Position numbers and translations under genes: made by a program
NCBI GenBank assembly: GCA_030455605.1
Contig: JAKDPD010000003.1
Span: 1 to 64,000 of the forward strand
Length of the DNA: 64,000 nt
Source of the DNA: Lactobacillus sp.
GTDB taxonomy: Bacteria; Bacillota; Bacilli; Lactobacillales; Lactobacillaceae
Direction: 5' to 3'
Notes under the pieces: generated by a model
Told to the model about the DNA's origin: nothing
The model's input: only the letters and a program-made list of their open reading frames with translations
Databases searched by the model: none
Shown: positions 48,791-61,318 of the stretch, piece by piece
Numbering within the stretch: the stretch's first letter is position 1
Layout: every line of letters starts with the position of its first letter

Positions 48791-51700
48791 TTACTTAGAC
48801 ACATGGTTGTCAGATTCGTCGACTGGTGTTGCAGTAGGCTCAGCAACTGGCTCTGAACTGCTTTCTGCTTCACCTGATTCACTCTCCGCATCTTCAGTTT
48901 CCTTGGCTAACTTCTTCTTTTCTTGCTCTTCGGCCATCCGTGACAAAGTATCAATGTTCAAGCGTTCGTTAGTATCGTCGTCCATATCACGTAATTCAAT
49001 TTGCTTATGGTCCATATCAAGGACACGAATATCTAGACCAAGTGATTGTAATTCTTTAACCAAAACTCTAAATGATTCTGGTACACCTGGCTTAGGAATC
49101 CGTTCACCCTTAACAATCGCCTCATAAGCACGAACACGACCGACCACATCATCAGACTTGTAAGTCATGATTTCTTGTAGTGTGTAAGCTGCACCATAAG
49201 CTTCTAGTGCCCAAACTTCCATTTCACCAAACCGTTGGCCACCAAATTGTGCTTTCCCACCAAGAGGCTGTTGGGTAACTAATGAGTAAGGCCCAATTGA
49301 ACGAGCATGGATCTTATCATCAACCATGTGAGTCAGTTTCAGATAATGCATGATGCCGACAGACACCCGGTTGTGGAAAGGTTCACCACTACGGCCATCA
49401 TAAATAACCGTTTTACCGTCTTTATCAACACCAGACTTGCGGACAGTATCCCAAACATCATCTTCACTTGCACCATCAAATACTGGCGTGGCAACGTGGA
49501 TTCCGAGGTTATCAGCAGCGCGGCCCAAGTGCAATTCAAGCAATTGACCAATGTTCATCCGTGATGGAACACCCATTGGGTTCAAACAAATATCAACGGG
49601 ACGACCATCTGGCAAATAAGGCATATCTTCAATTGGGGCAACCATCGCTACCGTACCCTTATTACCATGACGACCAGACATCTTATCCCCAACTTGAATC
49701 TTACGTTTTTGGGCAATATAAACACGGACCAAGGTATTAACACCAGGTGACAATTCATCCCCAGCTTCGCGGGTATAAACCTTCACATCTTGAACAATAC
49801 CGCCACCACCATGTGAAACGCGCAATGAAGTATCACGTACTTCACGGGCTTTTTCACCAAAGATAGCATGCAACAACCGCTCTTCAGCTGATAACTCAGT
49901 CACACCCTTAGGTGTTACTTTACCGACCAGAATATCACCATCACGAACCTCAGCACCGATCCGGATAACCCCATCAGCGTCTAAGTTCTTCAAGGCTTCT
50001 TCACCAACGTTTGGCAATTCGCGCGTAATTTCTTCAGGCCCCAATTTGGTGTCACGAGCTTCAGATTCGCAGTCCTCAATTGAAATTGAGGTATAAACGT
50101 CATCCTTAACTAACCGCTCAGACAGCATGATGGCATCTTCATAGTTGTACATATTCCAAGTCATGAAGGCAATGACTGGGTTTTGCCCTAAAGCAAGTTC
50201 CCCATCATCCATGGTTGGCCCATTGGCAATGACATCACTCGCGGCAACCACTTCGCCTAATTTAACATTAGGGGTCTGGTTGTAAGATTTAGAGTTGTTA
50301 GACCGACGGTATTTTTCAAGATGATAGCTATCAAGCGTGCCATCTTCACGGCGAATCCGGATGTCATTGGCATCAACATATTCAACAGTACCAGCAGCCT
50401 TAGCCACAATGGCAGCACCAGAATCATGCGCAGCACGATACTCCATCCCAGTCCCGACTAGCGAGCCATGAGGATTAATTAAAGGCGCAGCCTGACGCTG
50501 TTGGTTAGCCCCCATCAATGCCCGGTTCGAGTCATCATTTTCTAGGAAAGGAATGCAGGCTGAAGCGATCGAGACAACTTGCTTAGGAATAACATCCATG
50601 TAGTCAATCTTGTCTGGTGTAACTTCGACGTTATCTTCCTTATGACGCGCTAAGATAATATCGTTTTTGAAGGACCCATCTTCGTTTAAGCGCGTGTTAG
50701 CACCGGCAATAATGTAATTATCTTCGACATCAGCTGTCAAGTAGTCGATCTTATCCGTTACTTTATGAGTCTTCCATGAAACCCGACGATACGGCGTTTC
50801 AACGAAGCCATATTCATTAATAATGGCATAAGAAGCTAAAGAGTTAATCAGTCCAATATTAGGACCTTCTGGCGTTTCAATTGGGCAAAGTCGACCATAA
50901 TGCGTATAGTGAACATCCCGAACTTCATAGCCGGCACGATCACGGGTCAAACCACCAGGCCCTAAGGCAGACATCCGGCGCTTATGCGTTAATTCGCCTA
51001 ATGGGTTATGTTGGTCCATAAATTGTGATAATTGCGATGAACCAAAGAACTCTTTAATGCTGGCCACAATCGGACGAATGTTGATTAACTGTTGGGGCGT
51101 AACGGTTGAAGGATCTTGGATTGACATCCGTTCACGTACAACCCGTTCCATCCGTGCTAAACCAATTCTAAATTGGTTCTGTAATAATTCCCCAACTCGG
51201 CGAATACGACGATTCCCCAAGTGGTCAATATCATCTGTTCGGCCTAATTGTTCTTGTAAACCAAAGAAGTAGTTGATGGAAGCTAAAATATCAGCTGGCG
51301 TTAAATGCTTAACTTCTTTGCCAATGTGACCATTAGACATTAACTTAACAACTTTTTCAGGATCGGCTTTAGAGTAAACTAAAACTTCTTGTACCGTAAC
51401 TGGATCTGATAAGACCCCTTCTTTTGAAGGTTCATAGGTCACCATCTTGAAATCGTCGCGGTCGAGATAAGCCTCTAAGCGATCAAGCACTTCATGATTA
51501 ACAACCGTGCCCTTCTTAGCGATAATCTCACCCGTATCAGGATCAGCCAAAGTTTCAGCCAAGGTCTGACCATACAACCGATTCTTAAGTGATAACTTCT
51601 TGTTGACCTTGTAGCGACCAACAGCGGCTAAATCATAACGACGTGGGTCAAAAAAACGGGCATACAAAAGTGAACGTGATGAATCCGTCGTCTTTGGTTC

Positions 51701-52447
51701 ACCTGGACGTAGTCGCTCATAAACATCCTTTAAGGCTTCAGCCACCCGTGAATCAGCTGGATTTTTATGAACATCTTTGTCAAGCGTAAAGGACAAGGTA
51801 TCGTTCTTGCCAAACATATCGAGGATATCAGCATCTGAGCCAATCCCCATAGCACGAATCAAAACACTAATTGGCAATTTACGAGTTCGATCAACCCGAA
51901 CGTAGGAAACATCTTTAGCATCTGTTTCATATTCCAGCCAAGCACCCCGGTTAGGGATAACCGTCGTACCAAAGATTTGACGCCCATTTTTATCAAATTC
52001 GCCCGTGTAATAAACCCCAGGTGATCTCACTAATTGCGATACGATAACCCGCTCAGCACCATTAATAATAAATGAGCCTGATGGCGTCATCAGTGGTAAG
52101 TCGCCAAAGAAAACATCTTGTGTCTTAATTTCGCCAGTCTCTTGGTTGGTTAATTTCAACGTTACATGCATTGGTGCCGAATAAGTGGCATCATGATTAC
52201 GCGCTTCATCCACAGTGTACTTAGGATCAGTCAACTTATAGTCAACGTACTCTAATGATAACTTGCCAGAGAAGTCATTAATCGGCATGATGTCAGCAAA
52301 GACATCCTTGATTCCTTCATTTAGAAACCAGTTATACGACTCGGTTTGAACATCGGTTAAGTTAGGCAGCTTAAGTACTTCCTTGATGCGGGAGAAGCTA
52401 CGTCTTGTCCGATGATTACCGTAATTTACTACATGTCCATTCAGCAA
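48791..52447 (-). CDS. rpoB: DNA-directed RNA polymerase subunit beta
   Basis: A 1218-residue subunit. The rifampicin-pocket region [32 protein letters not shown] is wild type in pattern. The catalytic-lobe segments [12 protein letters not shown] and [38 protein letters not shown] are intact. The start chosen is TTG at 52447, giving [10 protein letters not shown], the recalled N-terminus of Lactobacillus homologues, with AAAGGA 7 bases before it. The ATG at 52456 touches that ribosome binding site. It has a promoter just upstream and forms an operon with rpoC. Confidence 0.97.
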   Translation of the reverse strand: MLNGHVVNYGNHRTRRSFSRIKEVLKLPNLTDVQTESYNWFLNEGIKDVFADIMPINDFSGKLSLEYVDYKLTDPKYTVDEARNHDATYSAPMHVTLKLTNQETGEIKTQDVFFGDLPLMTPSGSFIINGAERVIVSQLVRSPGVYYTGEFDKNGRQIFGTTVIPNRGAWLEYETDAKDVSYVRVDRTRKLPISVLIRAMGIGSDADILDMFGKNDTLSFTLDKDVHKNPADSRVAEALKDVYERLRPGEPKTTDSSRSLLYARFFDPRRYDLAAVGRYKVNKKLSLKNRLYGQTLAETLADPDTGEIIAKKGTVVNHEVLDRLEAYLDRDDFKMVTYEPSKEGVLSDPVTVQEVLVYSKADPEKVVKLMSNGHIGKEVKHLTPADILASINYFFGLQEQLGRTDDIDHLGNRRIRRVGELLQNQFRIGLARMERVVRERMSIQDPSTVTPQQLINIRPIVASIKEFFGSSQLSQFMDQHNPLGELTHKRRMSALGPGGLTRDRAGYEVRDVHYTHYGRLCPIETPEGPNIGLINSLASYAIINEYGFVETPYRRVSWKTHKVTDKIDYLTADVEDNYIIAGANTRLNEDGSFKNDIILARHKEDNVEVTPDKIDYMDVIPKQVVSIASACIPFLENDDSNRALMGANQQRQAAPLINPHGSLVGTGMEYRAAHDSGAAIVAKAAGTVEYVDANDIRIRREDGTLDSYHLEKYRRSNNSKSYNQTPNVKLGEVVAASDVIANGPTMDDGELALGQNPVIAFMTWNMYNYEDAIMLSERLVKDDVYTSISIEDCESEARDTKLGPEEITRELPNVGEEALKNLDADGVIRIGAEVRDGDILVGKVTPKGVTELSAEERLLHAIFGEKAREVRDTSLRVSHGGGGIVQDVKVYTREAGDELSPGVNTLVRVYIAQKRKIQVGDKMSGRHGNKGTVAMVAPIEDMPYLPDGRPVDICLNPMGVPSRMNIGQLLELHLGRAADNLGIHVATPVFDGASEDDVWDTVRKSGVDKDGKTVIYDGRSGEPFHNRVSVGIMHYLKLTHMVDDKIHARSIGPYSLVTQQPLGGKAQFGGQRFGEMEVWALEAYGAAYTLQEIMTYKSDDVVGRVRAYEAIVKGERIPKPGVPESFRVLVKELQSLGLDIRVLDMDHKQIELRDMDDDTNERLNIDTLSRMAEEQEKKKLAKETEDAESESGEAESSSEPVAEPTATPVDESDNHVSK

Positions 52448-52497
52448 AGAAAACATCCTTTCGTGGTAGGAAAGCAAATATTACATTTTGATTACAA

Positions 52498-52503
52498 ATT
52501 ATA
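52498..52503 (-). promoter_or_regulatory. -10 box of the rpoBC promoter
   Basis: A perfect TATAAT on the minus strand lies about 50 bases before the rpoB start; the -35 region (TTTATA at 17 bases) is weak. Confidence 0.5.
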
Positions 52504-52523
52504 AAGCGCTGGATTTAAGGTAT

Positions 52524-52558
52524 AAAAAAGACAAAAACAACGCTTTGTCGTTTTTGCC
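52524..52558 (-). terminator. Terminator of clpC
   Basis: On the minus strand GGCAAAAACGAC and GTTGTTTTTGTC pair over 12 positions (two of them G-U) around a 5-base loop, followed by a T6 run. It lies about 115 bases after the clpC stop and just ahead of the rpoB promoter. Confidence 0.8.
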
Positions 52559-52670
52559 TTTCATCATTTTGCTGGACAATAGATCAACAAAATCCTGAAT
52601 TTCAGCCTTTTAAAATCATTTTTCATTCTACGCTAACGCTCGTATGAAGTCAATAAAAACCTCACATGCG

Positions 52671-55151
52671 TTATTTAACAGCAGTTGCCGTTTGCACCGT
52701 AAATTTTAGTTCACCATGGCTGGCACCAACCTTTAGTGTGTTCCCTTTGACAACTTCGCGCTCAATCAGCATCTCCGCAATCCGATCTTCAAGCTTAGTC
52801 TGAATTGCACGACGTAATGGCCGTGCACCATTTTCAGGGTCATAGCCAGCTTTAACCAGTTCGTCCAAAGCTGCTGGAGATAATTTCAAAATGATGCCTT
52901 GGCGTGCTAACCGTTTCGTTAGCTTGTCTGTTAACAAGCCGACAATTTGACGCAATTGCTTTTTCGTCAGTTCATCAAAAATAATGGTCTCGTCAATCCG
53001 GTTCAAAAATTCTGGCCGGAAGAAACGCTTTGTGGCTTCCTTAATCATGTTAATCCGATGCGTTTTTTCAGCTTCAGCCGCATTAACATTAAAACCTAGG
53101 GCATTATCATCAAAAACCCGATGCGATCCTAGGTTTGAAGTCATAATCACAATGGTATTTCGGAAATTAACCTGTCTGCCTTTAGCATCAGTCAAAAAAC
53201 CGTCATCTAGTACTTGTAGCAATAGGTTAAAGACATCAGGATGTGCCTTTTCAACTTCATCTAGTAGGACAACTGAATACGGATGGCGTCGAACTTGCTC
53301 TGACAATTGCCCCCCTTCTTCGTACCCCACATAACCTGGGGCCGAGCCAATCATCTTGGTGCTAGCAATCTGATCCATGTATTCCGACATATCAATTCTA
53401 ATCAAATTAGCCTTACTGCCAAAGAATGAAGCCGCAACCGCTTTAGCTAGCTCCGTTTTACCCACACCAGTTGGGCCTAAAAAGAGAAATGAACCAATTG
53501 GTCGTTGCTCATCTTTAATCCCGCTGCGACTACGGCGAATAGCTCGCGCAACGGCAGAGACGGCTTTATTTTGACCAATCACACGATGATGCAATTCATC
53601 CTCTAAATGCAGTAATCGTCTCGACTCGACCTGAGCCATTTGTGTTACTGGCACACCAGTCCATTCGGAAACGACTTGTGCAATATCATTCACACCAACA
53701 ACCGCACGATTTTTAGCGGAATCCGCTAGCTTCTTAGTCAACTTTTCACGTTGCAATTGGAGACCATTTTGGCGCTCCTGTAATTGCGCCGCTTCCACAA
53801 AGTTCTGACTAGCGGCAGCCGTATTCTTTTGCTTCATCAGTTGCTGAATCTGTTGATTCATTTGTTCAAGGCGAGGGTTAATTCGAATATTGTGTTTGAT
53901 TTTAACGGCAGCACTCGCTTCATCAACCAAATCGATTGCCTTATCGGGTAAAAAGCGGTCGGCAATATAACGCGTTGACAAGTCAACCGCTGCCACTAAA
54001 CTATCGTCAGTAATACTGACCTGATGATAAGATTCGTATTTAGGTCTTAGTCCGCGTAAAACTTCTAAAGCAGCTTCTTTAGACGCTTCATCTAATTTTA
54101 CCTGCTGGAAGCGTCGCGCCAAAGCCGCATCCCGTTCAATATACTTTTGATATTCATCAAAGGTCGTTGCACCAATCATTTGCAAATCGCCCCGGGCCAG
54201 TGATGGTTTCAAAATATTGGAGGCGTCAATCGCCCCTTCAGCACTGCCAGCACCAATGAGCGTATGCATTTCATCGACAAACAAAATGACATCGCCGCTT
54301 TGCGTAATTTCGGCCAGGATTTTAGTCATGCGCTCTTCGAACTCACCGCGATACTTAGTTCCCGCCACTAAACTACTCATATCAAGCGCCATCACTCGTT
54401 TATGTAGTAATCCTTGTGGCACTTGTTTCTGAACAATCGCCATCGCAATGGCTTCAGCCACAGCCGTCTTCCCGACCCCCGGTTCGCCAACTAAAACGGG
54501 ATTATTTTTAGTTCTACGCGACAAAATTTGGACAACTCGGGCAATTTCCGGGTGGCGCCCAATCACGGGATCAATCTCTCCTTTTTGAACCCGCTGATTT
54601 AGATTAATCGCTACCTTATCCAAACTAGGTGTGCCACTTTTTGGCTGCGTGGTTGCGCTAGCTGCTTTATCAGGCGCTAACCAATCAGCTGAATCTGCGA
54701 AATCAGCTTCTGGATTGTGCTGCACCAAGCTATCTTCTAACTCCATTTGCAAGCGGTCAGTATTAACGTTCAAATTCTTCATGACCGCAACTGCTAAAAT
54801 CTTGTCACTGGCAACGAGCGCTAGTAGCACATGACTGGTCTTAATTTCCGTATCGCCAGCCCGGCTAGCCAGCCGGCGCGCATAATCGAGTACCACACTT
54901 AAGCGCGGCGAAAGTTCAATATAACTTGCTGGCGCAGCTGAGCCGTAACCAGTATAACGTTCAATCTCTTCGCGCACTGCTGCAGGCGTGAGACCCCATG
55001 ATCGCAATAATTTCCCAGCATCGCCCTCTGACTCGATAACTAAAGCCAGTAACACATGCTCTGATCCAACTAACCGATGATGAAAAGCTTGTGCTTGTTC
55101 ACGGGCAATTTCTAATGCTTGATTTGCACTTTGACTGTATGACATTTTCAT
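52671..55151 (-). CDS. clpC: ATP-dependent Clp protease ATP-binding subunit ClpC
   Basis: An 826-residue Hsp100 unfoldase that feeds substrates to ClpP, often with the adaptor MecA, and controls competence regulators in relatives. The N-domain ([19 protein letters not shown]) is followed by Walker [14 protein letters not shown], Walker [15 protein letters not shown], a middle domain with [16 protein letters not shown], a second Walker [15 protein letters not shown] and [16 protein letters not shown]. The start is the ATG at 55151 behind GGTGG. No ctsR lies upstream, and no CtsR heptad operator is seen in the 130-base gap. Confidence 0.96.
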   Translation of the reverse strand: MKMSYSQSANQALEIAREQAQAFHHRLVGSEHVLLALVIESEGDAGKLLRSWGLTPAAVREEIERYTGYGSAAPASYIELSPRLSVVLDYARRLASRAGDTEIKTSHVLLALVASDKILAVAVMKNLNVNTDRLQMELEDSLVQHNPEADFADSADWLAPDKAASATTQPKSGTPSLDKVAINLNQRVQKGEIDPVIGRHPEIARVVQILSRRTKNNPVLVGEPGVGKTAVAEAIAMAIVQKQVPQGLLHKRVMALDMSSLVAGTKYRGEFEERMTKILAEITQSGDVILFVDEMHTLIGAGSAEGAIDASNILKPSLARGDLQMIGATTFDEYQKYIERDAALARRFQQVKLDEASKEAALEVLRGLRPKYESYHQVSITDDSLVAAVDLSTRYIADRFLPDKAIDLVDEASAAVKIKHNIRINPRLEQMNQQIQQLMKQKNTAAASQNFVEAAQLQERQNGLQLQREKLTKKLADSAKNRAVVGVNDIAQVVSEWTGVPVTQMAQVESRRLLHLEDELHHRVIGQNKAVSAVARAIRRSRSGIKDEQRPIGSFLFLGPTGVGKTELAKAVAASFFGSKANLIRIDMSEYMDQIASTKMIGSAPGYVGYEEGGQLSEQVRRHPYSVVLLDEVEKAHPDVFNLLLQVLDDGFLTDAKGRQVNFRNTIVIMTSNLGSHRVFDDNALGFNVNAAEAEKTHRINMIKEATKRFFRPEFLNRIDETIIFDELTKKQLRQIVGLLTDKLTKRLARQGIILKLSPAALDELVKAGYDPENGARPLRRAIQTKLEDRIAEMLIEREVVKGNTLKVGASHGELKFTVQTATAVK

Positions 55152-55281
55152 CTCAGTGACACCACCTTCATTTTAAACATTACAATTTCATTCTAACCAA
55201 TGTGCAGCGAAACAGCTAATTTAACCGCCAAATCGACTAAAAAATAAAAAGCCCACCGTGCCAACGCACAATGAACCAATA

Positions 55282-55355
<74 letters not shown>

Positions 55356-55397
55356 CTCTAACAAAAAGACCCACCACCGAGGCGAGTCCTTGTGATA

Positions 55398-55469
55398 AGC
55401 GGAAGACGGGATTCGAACCCGCGACCCCCACCATGGCAAGGTGATGTTCTACCACTGAACTACTTCCGC
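55398..55469 (-). tRNA. tRNA-Gly (anticodon GCC)
   Basis: The acceptor stem GCGGAAG / CTTCCGC, the T-loop GGTTCGAATCC and a loop TTGCCAT give anticodon GCC, reading GGC and GGU. Discriminator U is normal for glycine. A promoter lies just upstream. Confidence 0.96.
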
Positions 55470-55481
55470 ACAACAAAGAAA

Positions 55482-55509
55482 ATTATACCAAAAATAAGTT
55501 TCTTTGCAA
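55482..55509 (-). promoter_or_regulatory. Promoter of the tRNA-Gly/tRNA-Pro pair
   Basis: TTGCAA (55504-55509) and TATAAT (55482-55487) on the minus strand are 16 bases apart, about 12 bases ahead of the tRNA-Gly 5' end. Stem-loops ending in T5 runs after each tRNA may be weak terminators. Confidence 0.75.
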
Positions 55510-55516
55510 GCTTAAT

Positions 55517-57061
<1,545 letters not shown>

Positions 57062-58096
57062 TTATTTTTCCTCCATCAACTGTTCATTTCGACGCGCTAA
57101 TTTTTGAGCAGCCCGTTTCTCATAGTCATCCACAAATTGATCTAACAGGTCATGTACTTCTTGCCGCGTCCATACTTCATTTATTTTAGCACGAGTACGC
57201 GCTGAGCGCGCTACCCCCTTCAAATAGTAGGCGGCTTGTTGGCGAAATTCTGGAACTGCAATCTTTTCGCCTTTTAAATCGACGAGCCCATCTAATTGGT
57301 GTTCAGCAGTGGTAACTTTCTCCCGGACGCTTTGGGGCTTGAGGAGTTCACCCGTGTCTAGATAATGGGTCATGGCTTTGATCATCCAAGGATTGCCCAA
57401 AGCGGCCCGGCCAATCATGATTGCCGTAGCACCCGTTTTGTCTAAAACCTGTTTAGCTAATTCAGGGCTGGTAATATCACCATTAGCAACAAAGGGAATA
57501 TCTAAAACCTGTGCCACACCATGCAAAATTTCCCAATCAGCATGTCCCATATACATTTGTTTACGCGTCCGACCATGCATGGCTAGCATACTAGCCCCTG
57601 CCTCTTGGGCAGCTAACGCATTTTCCACTGCAAAGACATGCTTTTGATCCCAGCCAATCCTCATTTTAACCGAAACTGGCTTAGAGACATTCTGAACAAC
57701 CTTATGAACCATTTGATAAATTTTGTTGGCATCAAGTAGCCATTTAGATCCGGCATCGGTCTTAGTCACTTTAGGGACCGGACAGCCCATATTAATATCA
57801 ATGATATCGGCGGTGGTGTGCTGATCAATATACTCGGCTGCTTCCAGGAGAGTGTCTTCAGTCCCGCCAAAAATCTGGATACTCATTGGGTGCTCACCAG
57901 GATCCACCTGTAACATATTTAAAGTTTTTTCGTTATGGTAAATGATACCATGATCAGAAATCATCTCACAAACCACGAGACCAGCACCATATTCCTTACA
58001 AATCATCCGAAATGATTTATTGGAGACACCTGCCATGGGCGCAATGACGACACGGTTAGGAATCGTCAAATCACGAATTTTCCAGCTATTATTCAC
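57062..58096 (-). CDS. dusB: tRNA dihydrouridine synthase
   Basis: A 344-residue FMN-dependent enzyme reducing uridines in tRNA to dihydrouridine. Family blocks: VVIAPMAGVSNKSFR, the DINMGCPVPKVTK catalytic-cysteine motif near residue 102, SVKMRIGWD, HGRTRKQMYMGHADWE and VANGDITSPE with TAIMIGRAALGNPW. Start MNNSWKIRDL follows AGGATGA. It is the first gene of a dusB-lysS operon with its own promoter. Confidence 0.95.
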   Translation of the reverse strand: MNNSWKIRDLTIPNRVVIAPMAGVSNKSFRMICKEYGAGLVVCEMISDHGIIYHNEKTLNMLQVDPGEHPMSIQIFGGTEDTLLEAAEYIDQHTTADIIDINMGCPVPKVTKTDAGSKWLLDANKIYQMVHKVVQNVSKPVSVKMRIGWDQKHVFAVENALAAQEAGASMLAMHGRTRKQMYMGHADWEILHGVAQVLDIPFVANGDITSPELAKQVLDKTGATAIMIGRAALGNPWMIKAMTHYLDTGELLKPQSVREKVTTAEHQLDGLVDLKGEKIAVPEFRQQAAYYLKGVARSARTRAKINEVWTRQEVHDLLDQFVDDYEKRAAQKLARRNEQLMEEK

Positions 58097-58121
58097 CTAA
58101 ATCATCCTCTCAAATATCTTA

Positions 58122-58149
58122 ATGATAGCAAAAAAGCCGTAAAGGGCAA
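58122..58149 (-). promoter_or_regulatory. Promoter of dusB-lysS
   Basis: TTGCCC (58144-58149) and TATCAT (58122-58127) on the minus strand are 16 bases apart, about 25 bases before the dusB ATG. A weak hairpin plus T6 run overlaps the spacer. Confidence 0.55.
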
Positions 58150-58180
58150 CTTTTTTCCCTGAATGGGATGTCGTTAAGGG

Positions 58181-59059
58181 CTATTTTTGCTTACCAGCCA
58201 AGATAGTCGCTAATTCCGTTTCATCGTAGTGATATTGGTTACCACAGAAGGAACAGGTTAGTTCTGCACCGTGATCTTGTGCTAGCATATCACGTAATTG
58301 ACGCCGTTCAAGTGTTGCCAAAATTTTAGCATATTTTGCTTTCGAACAATCACACTTGAATGCCACCGGTTGCGGCGCAAAAAGCTGACAATCATCACCC
58401 AGAATTTGACGAGCCAAGGCTTCAGGGGTCATCCCAGCTAATAGCGAACGTGATAGTTGCGGCATAGCTTTAATGCGCGCAATCGTTTGGGTAATCAGTG
58501 TTTGGCTCGCGCCCGGTAATGCCTCAAGCATGAAACCACCGGCGGCACCAATCGTATTATTAGGATTAACAAAGACCGACAAGCCGACCGCGGATGGAAT
58601 TTGTTCTGATTTGGTTAAATAATAGGCAAAATCTTCGGCAATTTCACCAGATACAATCGGAACTTGACCGGTATAAGGTTGTTTTAAGCCGAGGTCCTTG
58701 GTCACTTCTAACCAGCCTTGACCCACGCCAGCTTTCACATCGATATGACCATCGGGACGAGCACGCAAGGCAACATGAGGATTCTTCACATACCCCTTCG
58801 CCGTTAAATCGGCTTGGGCAGTCACCACAATCGGACCAACCGGACCATTTCCGAGTAAGCGCACGGTTAACTCTTCGTGTGAGGTTAATTCCGCACCGGC
58901 TAGTAGTACACCCCCAATTAAAGTGCGCCCTAGTGCTGCCGCAGAGTTTTTCCAAGCATCATGGCGCTGTTGCGCTTCACCTACCATCCCTTTAGCAGTA
59001 ATGGCTAAAAGGCGCAATGTTTTAGTTCGGTCCATGGCTTTGACTAAATAATCATCCAT
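58181..59059 (-). CDS. hslO: 33 kDa redox-regulated chaperone Hsp33
   Basis: A 292-residue cytoplasmic holdase activated by oxidation. Its four zinc cysteines are present near the C-terminus as CDCSKAKY (CxC) and CSFCGNQYH (CxxC). The N-terminal fold shows VKAMDRTKTLRLLAITAKGMV and GGFMLEALPGA. The start is the ATG at 59059 behind GGGAG; the open frame to 59110 overlaps the ftsH end and is rejected. It lies downstream of ftsH, a conserved pairing. Confidence 0.95.
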   Translation of the reverse strand: MDDYLVKAMDRTKTLRLLAITAKGMVGEAQQRHDAWKNSAAALGRTLIGGVLLAGAELTSHEELTVRLLGNGPVGPIVVTAQADLTAKGYVKNPHVALRARPDGHIDVKAGVGQGWLEVTKDLGLKQPYTGQVPIVSGEIAEDFAYYLTKSEQIPSAVGLSVFVNPNNTIGAAGGFMLEALPGASQTLITQTIARIKAMPQLSRSLLAGMTPEALARQILGDDCQLFAPQPVAFKCDCSKAKYAKILATLERRQLRDMLAQDHGAELTCSFCGNQYHYDETELATILAGKQK

Positions 59060-59071
59060 ACTTTTCTCCCT

Positions 59072-59096
59072 AAAAAAATGGGGCCTTACGGCCTCA
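59072..59096 (-). terminator. Short hairpin between ftsH and hslO
   Basis: GAGGCC / GGCCCC arms with loop GTAA and a T7 run on the minus strand (five pairs). It probably attenuates transcription from ftsH into hslO. Confidence 0.6.
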
Positions 59097-59109
59097 TCTT
59101 CTTTAAACA

Positions 59110-61245
59110 TTATTCTGAATCTGATGATTGATCAGAAGGTGCATCCACATCAGTTGGCTTCTCCTTGTCTGATTCCGTATCGGAACTTGACTTAGGTTCA
59201 GTTGGCACTGCTACTGTTTTAGTTGCACTTGCGTCACTATCCTGATCTTCAGTACGCTCATTTTCCTTTTTCCGCAAAGCAGCTTTAGCCTCTTCAAAAG
59301 TAGAAGCCTTATTTTCACTTGGGTAATCTTCATGATCCTTGACTGGCATCTCGCCTGTCTTATATAAGGACATAATCTGTTTCTCATCCAAAGTTTCATA
59401 CTGCAGCAACGCATCAGCAATGATACGATGTTTCTCGCGATTAGCTTCGACGATTTCAACTGCCTTGGCATGCCCCTCATCGAGTAATCGTTTGACCGCC
59501 TCATCGATTTTAGCAGCGGTCGCCTCACTATAAGGTTTACCACCGTAAGGATTGTATTCGCCCTCTTTTTCAAGCTGAACCATCCCAAGGGTATCGGTCA
59601 TCCCATAACTAACGACCATGCTGTGCGCAATTTGTGTTGCTTGTTCAAAGTCATTAGAAGCACCTGTTGATTGATCACCAACGACCACTTCTTCACCGGC
59701 ACGACCACCCATTAAACCGACGATTTGTTCGAACAATTGCTTCTTCGTCAAAATGAACTGATCATCCCGTGGCAACATAATGTTATATCCACCAGCACGA
59801 CCACGCGGAACAATGGTTACCTTACGGACGGTCCGTGAATCACTTAAAACTAAACCACAGATTGAGTGGCCAGCTTCATGTAAAGCTACCCGGCGGCGCT
59901 CAGCATCAGAAATCAGGCGATCTTTCTTAGCCGGACCAGCGATGACTCGGTCTTCAGCTTCATCAATATCGGATGCATTAATGGCGACACCATTACGACG
60001 TGCAGCGACCAAAGCTGCTTCGTTCAAGACATTGGCTAAGTCAGCACCCACGAAACCAGGAGTTTGACGGGCCACTTCTTTCAAGTCGACATCAGCAGCC
60101 AATGGCTTATTCTTCGCATGAACCTTCAAAATAGCTTCACGACCACGCACATCTGGACGCCCAACTAAGACCTTCCGGTCAAACCGACCTGGACGTAGTA
60201 GCGCCGGATCAAGCACATCAGAACGGTTAGTAGCCGCAATCACAATGACCCCTTCGTCACCCTGGAAGCCATCCAGTTCGACTAACAATTGGTTAAGTGT
60301 CTGTTCACGCTCATCGTTACCGCCACCCATGCCGTTACCACGGCGACGACCAATCGCATCAATTTCATCGATGAAAATAATACTTGGGGAATTTTTCTTA
60401 GCGTTGCTGAATAAATCACGTACCCGGCTAGCACCAACTCCCACAAACATTTCGACAAAGTCAGAACCTGAGATGGAATAGAATGGCACATTGGCTTCAC
60501 CTGCAACGGCACGTGCCAGCAAGGTTTTACCAGTACCTGGAGGGCCCTCAAGCAGTACTCCAGACGGAATTTTAGCACCCAATTTAGTATATTTAGCTGG
60601 ATTCTGTAAGAATTCAACCACTTCAACTAATTCTTGTTTTTCTTCTTCTTCACCCGCTACGTCAGAGAAGCGAATGCGATTTTTCTCTGGATCTTGTGGC
60701 TTCACCCGCGAGCGACCAAAGTTCATGATGCCATTGCTGCCACCACGACCACCAGCTCCACCTTGATTCATCATCATCCAAAGCATGACAATAAATAGCA
60801 AAGTTGGTACCAGCATAATCACCGTCGAAATCCAATTACCGGATTGGGACTCGCCTTGATTCGTCATCTTAGCGTTATTTTGCCGTGCGAGCTGTTGTAC
60901 GACTGCAACACTAGCATCATTTTGGAGCATCGTCGTGGCAAAATGAGCGACCTTAGAGCTGCTACTACCACTAAAGAAATCAAATGAACCTGATGCTTTA
61001 GCCTTAGCTTTTTGAGCAGACTTATAAGAACCGGCAACAGTATAAACGCCGTTAGCTGGTTGTACACTAAAGTCCTTAATCTTCCCTTGACGTAATTCTT
61101 TAACAAACTCAGAGTAGCTAATATTTTCACTTGCCCCTGCGTTGCTAGAACCGCCAAGTGCCCAATTGATTCCCCAAAGTAGAACTAGGAAAACAACAAT
61201 ATAGAACAGGCCGTTGGAAAGAAGCCGATTCCGGTTATTTTTCAT
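59110..61245 (-). CDS. ftsH: ATP-dependent zinc metalloprotease FtsH
   Basis: A 711-residue membrane-anchored AAA protease. Two helices flank an extracellular domain: residues 9-28, then residues 142-160 ([17 protein letters not shown]). AAA Walker A is [14 protein letters not shown] near 234 and Walker B is [11 protein letters not shown]. The zinc site HEAGH lies near 455, with a downstream acidic ligand in [12 protein letters not shown]. The C-terminal 70 residues are acidic (Ser/Asp/Glu rich), typical of lactobacilli. It has its own promoter; hpt is not present between tilS and ftsH. Confidence 0.97.
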   Translation of the reverse strand: MKNNRNRLLSNGLFYIVVFLVLLWGINWALGGSSNAGASENISYSEFVKELRQGKIKDFSVQPANGVYTVAGSYKSAQKAKAKASGSFDFFSGSSSSKVAHFATTMLQNDASVAVVQQLARQNNAKMTNQGESQSGNWISTVIMLVPTLLFIVMLWMMMNQGGAGGRGGSNGIMNFGRSRVKPQDPEKNRIRFSDVAGEEEEKQELVEVVEFLQNPAKYTKLGAKIPSGVLLEGPPGTGKTLLARAVAGEANVPFYSISGSDFVEMFVGVGASRVRDLFSNAKKNSPSIIFIDEIDAIGRRRGNGMGGGNDEREQTLNQLLVELDGFQGDEGVIVIAATNRSDVLDPALLRPGRFDRKVLVGRPDVRGREAILKVHAKNKPLAADVDLKEVARQTPGFVGADLANVLNEAALVAARRNGVAINASDIDEAEDRVIAGPAKKDRLISDAERRRVALHEAGHSICGLVLSDSRTVRKVTIVPRGRAGGYNIMLPRDDQFILTKKQLFEQIVGLMGGRAGEEVVVGDQSTGASNDFEQATQIAHSMVVSYGMTDTLGMVQLEKEGEYNPYGGKPYSEATAAKIDEAVKRLLDEGHAKAVEIVEANREKHRIIADALLQYETLDEKQIMSLYKTGEMPVKDHEDYPSENKASTFEEAKAALRKKENERTEDQDSDASATKTVAVPTEPKSSSDTESDKEKPTDVDAPSDQSSDSE

Positions 61246-61284
61246 TGATAAACCTCCGCGAAAGTTTTAATCGATACGCTGTAA

Positions 61285-61293
61285 ATCATATCA
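61285..61293 (-). promoter_or_regulatory. Extended -10 promoter of ftsH
   Basis: TGATATGAT on the minus strand (TGnTATGAT) lies about 40 bases before the ftsH ATG in the tilS-ftsH gap. Confidence 0.5.
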
Positions 61294-61318
61294 CAAAAAC
61301 CCGTCCTACTCTATTGTT

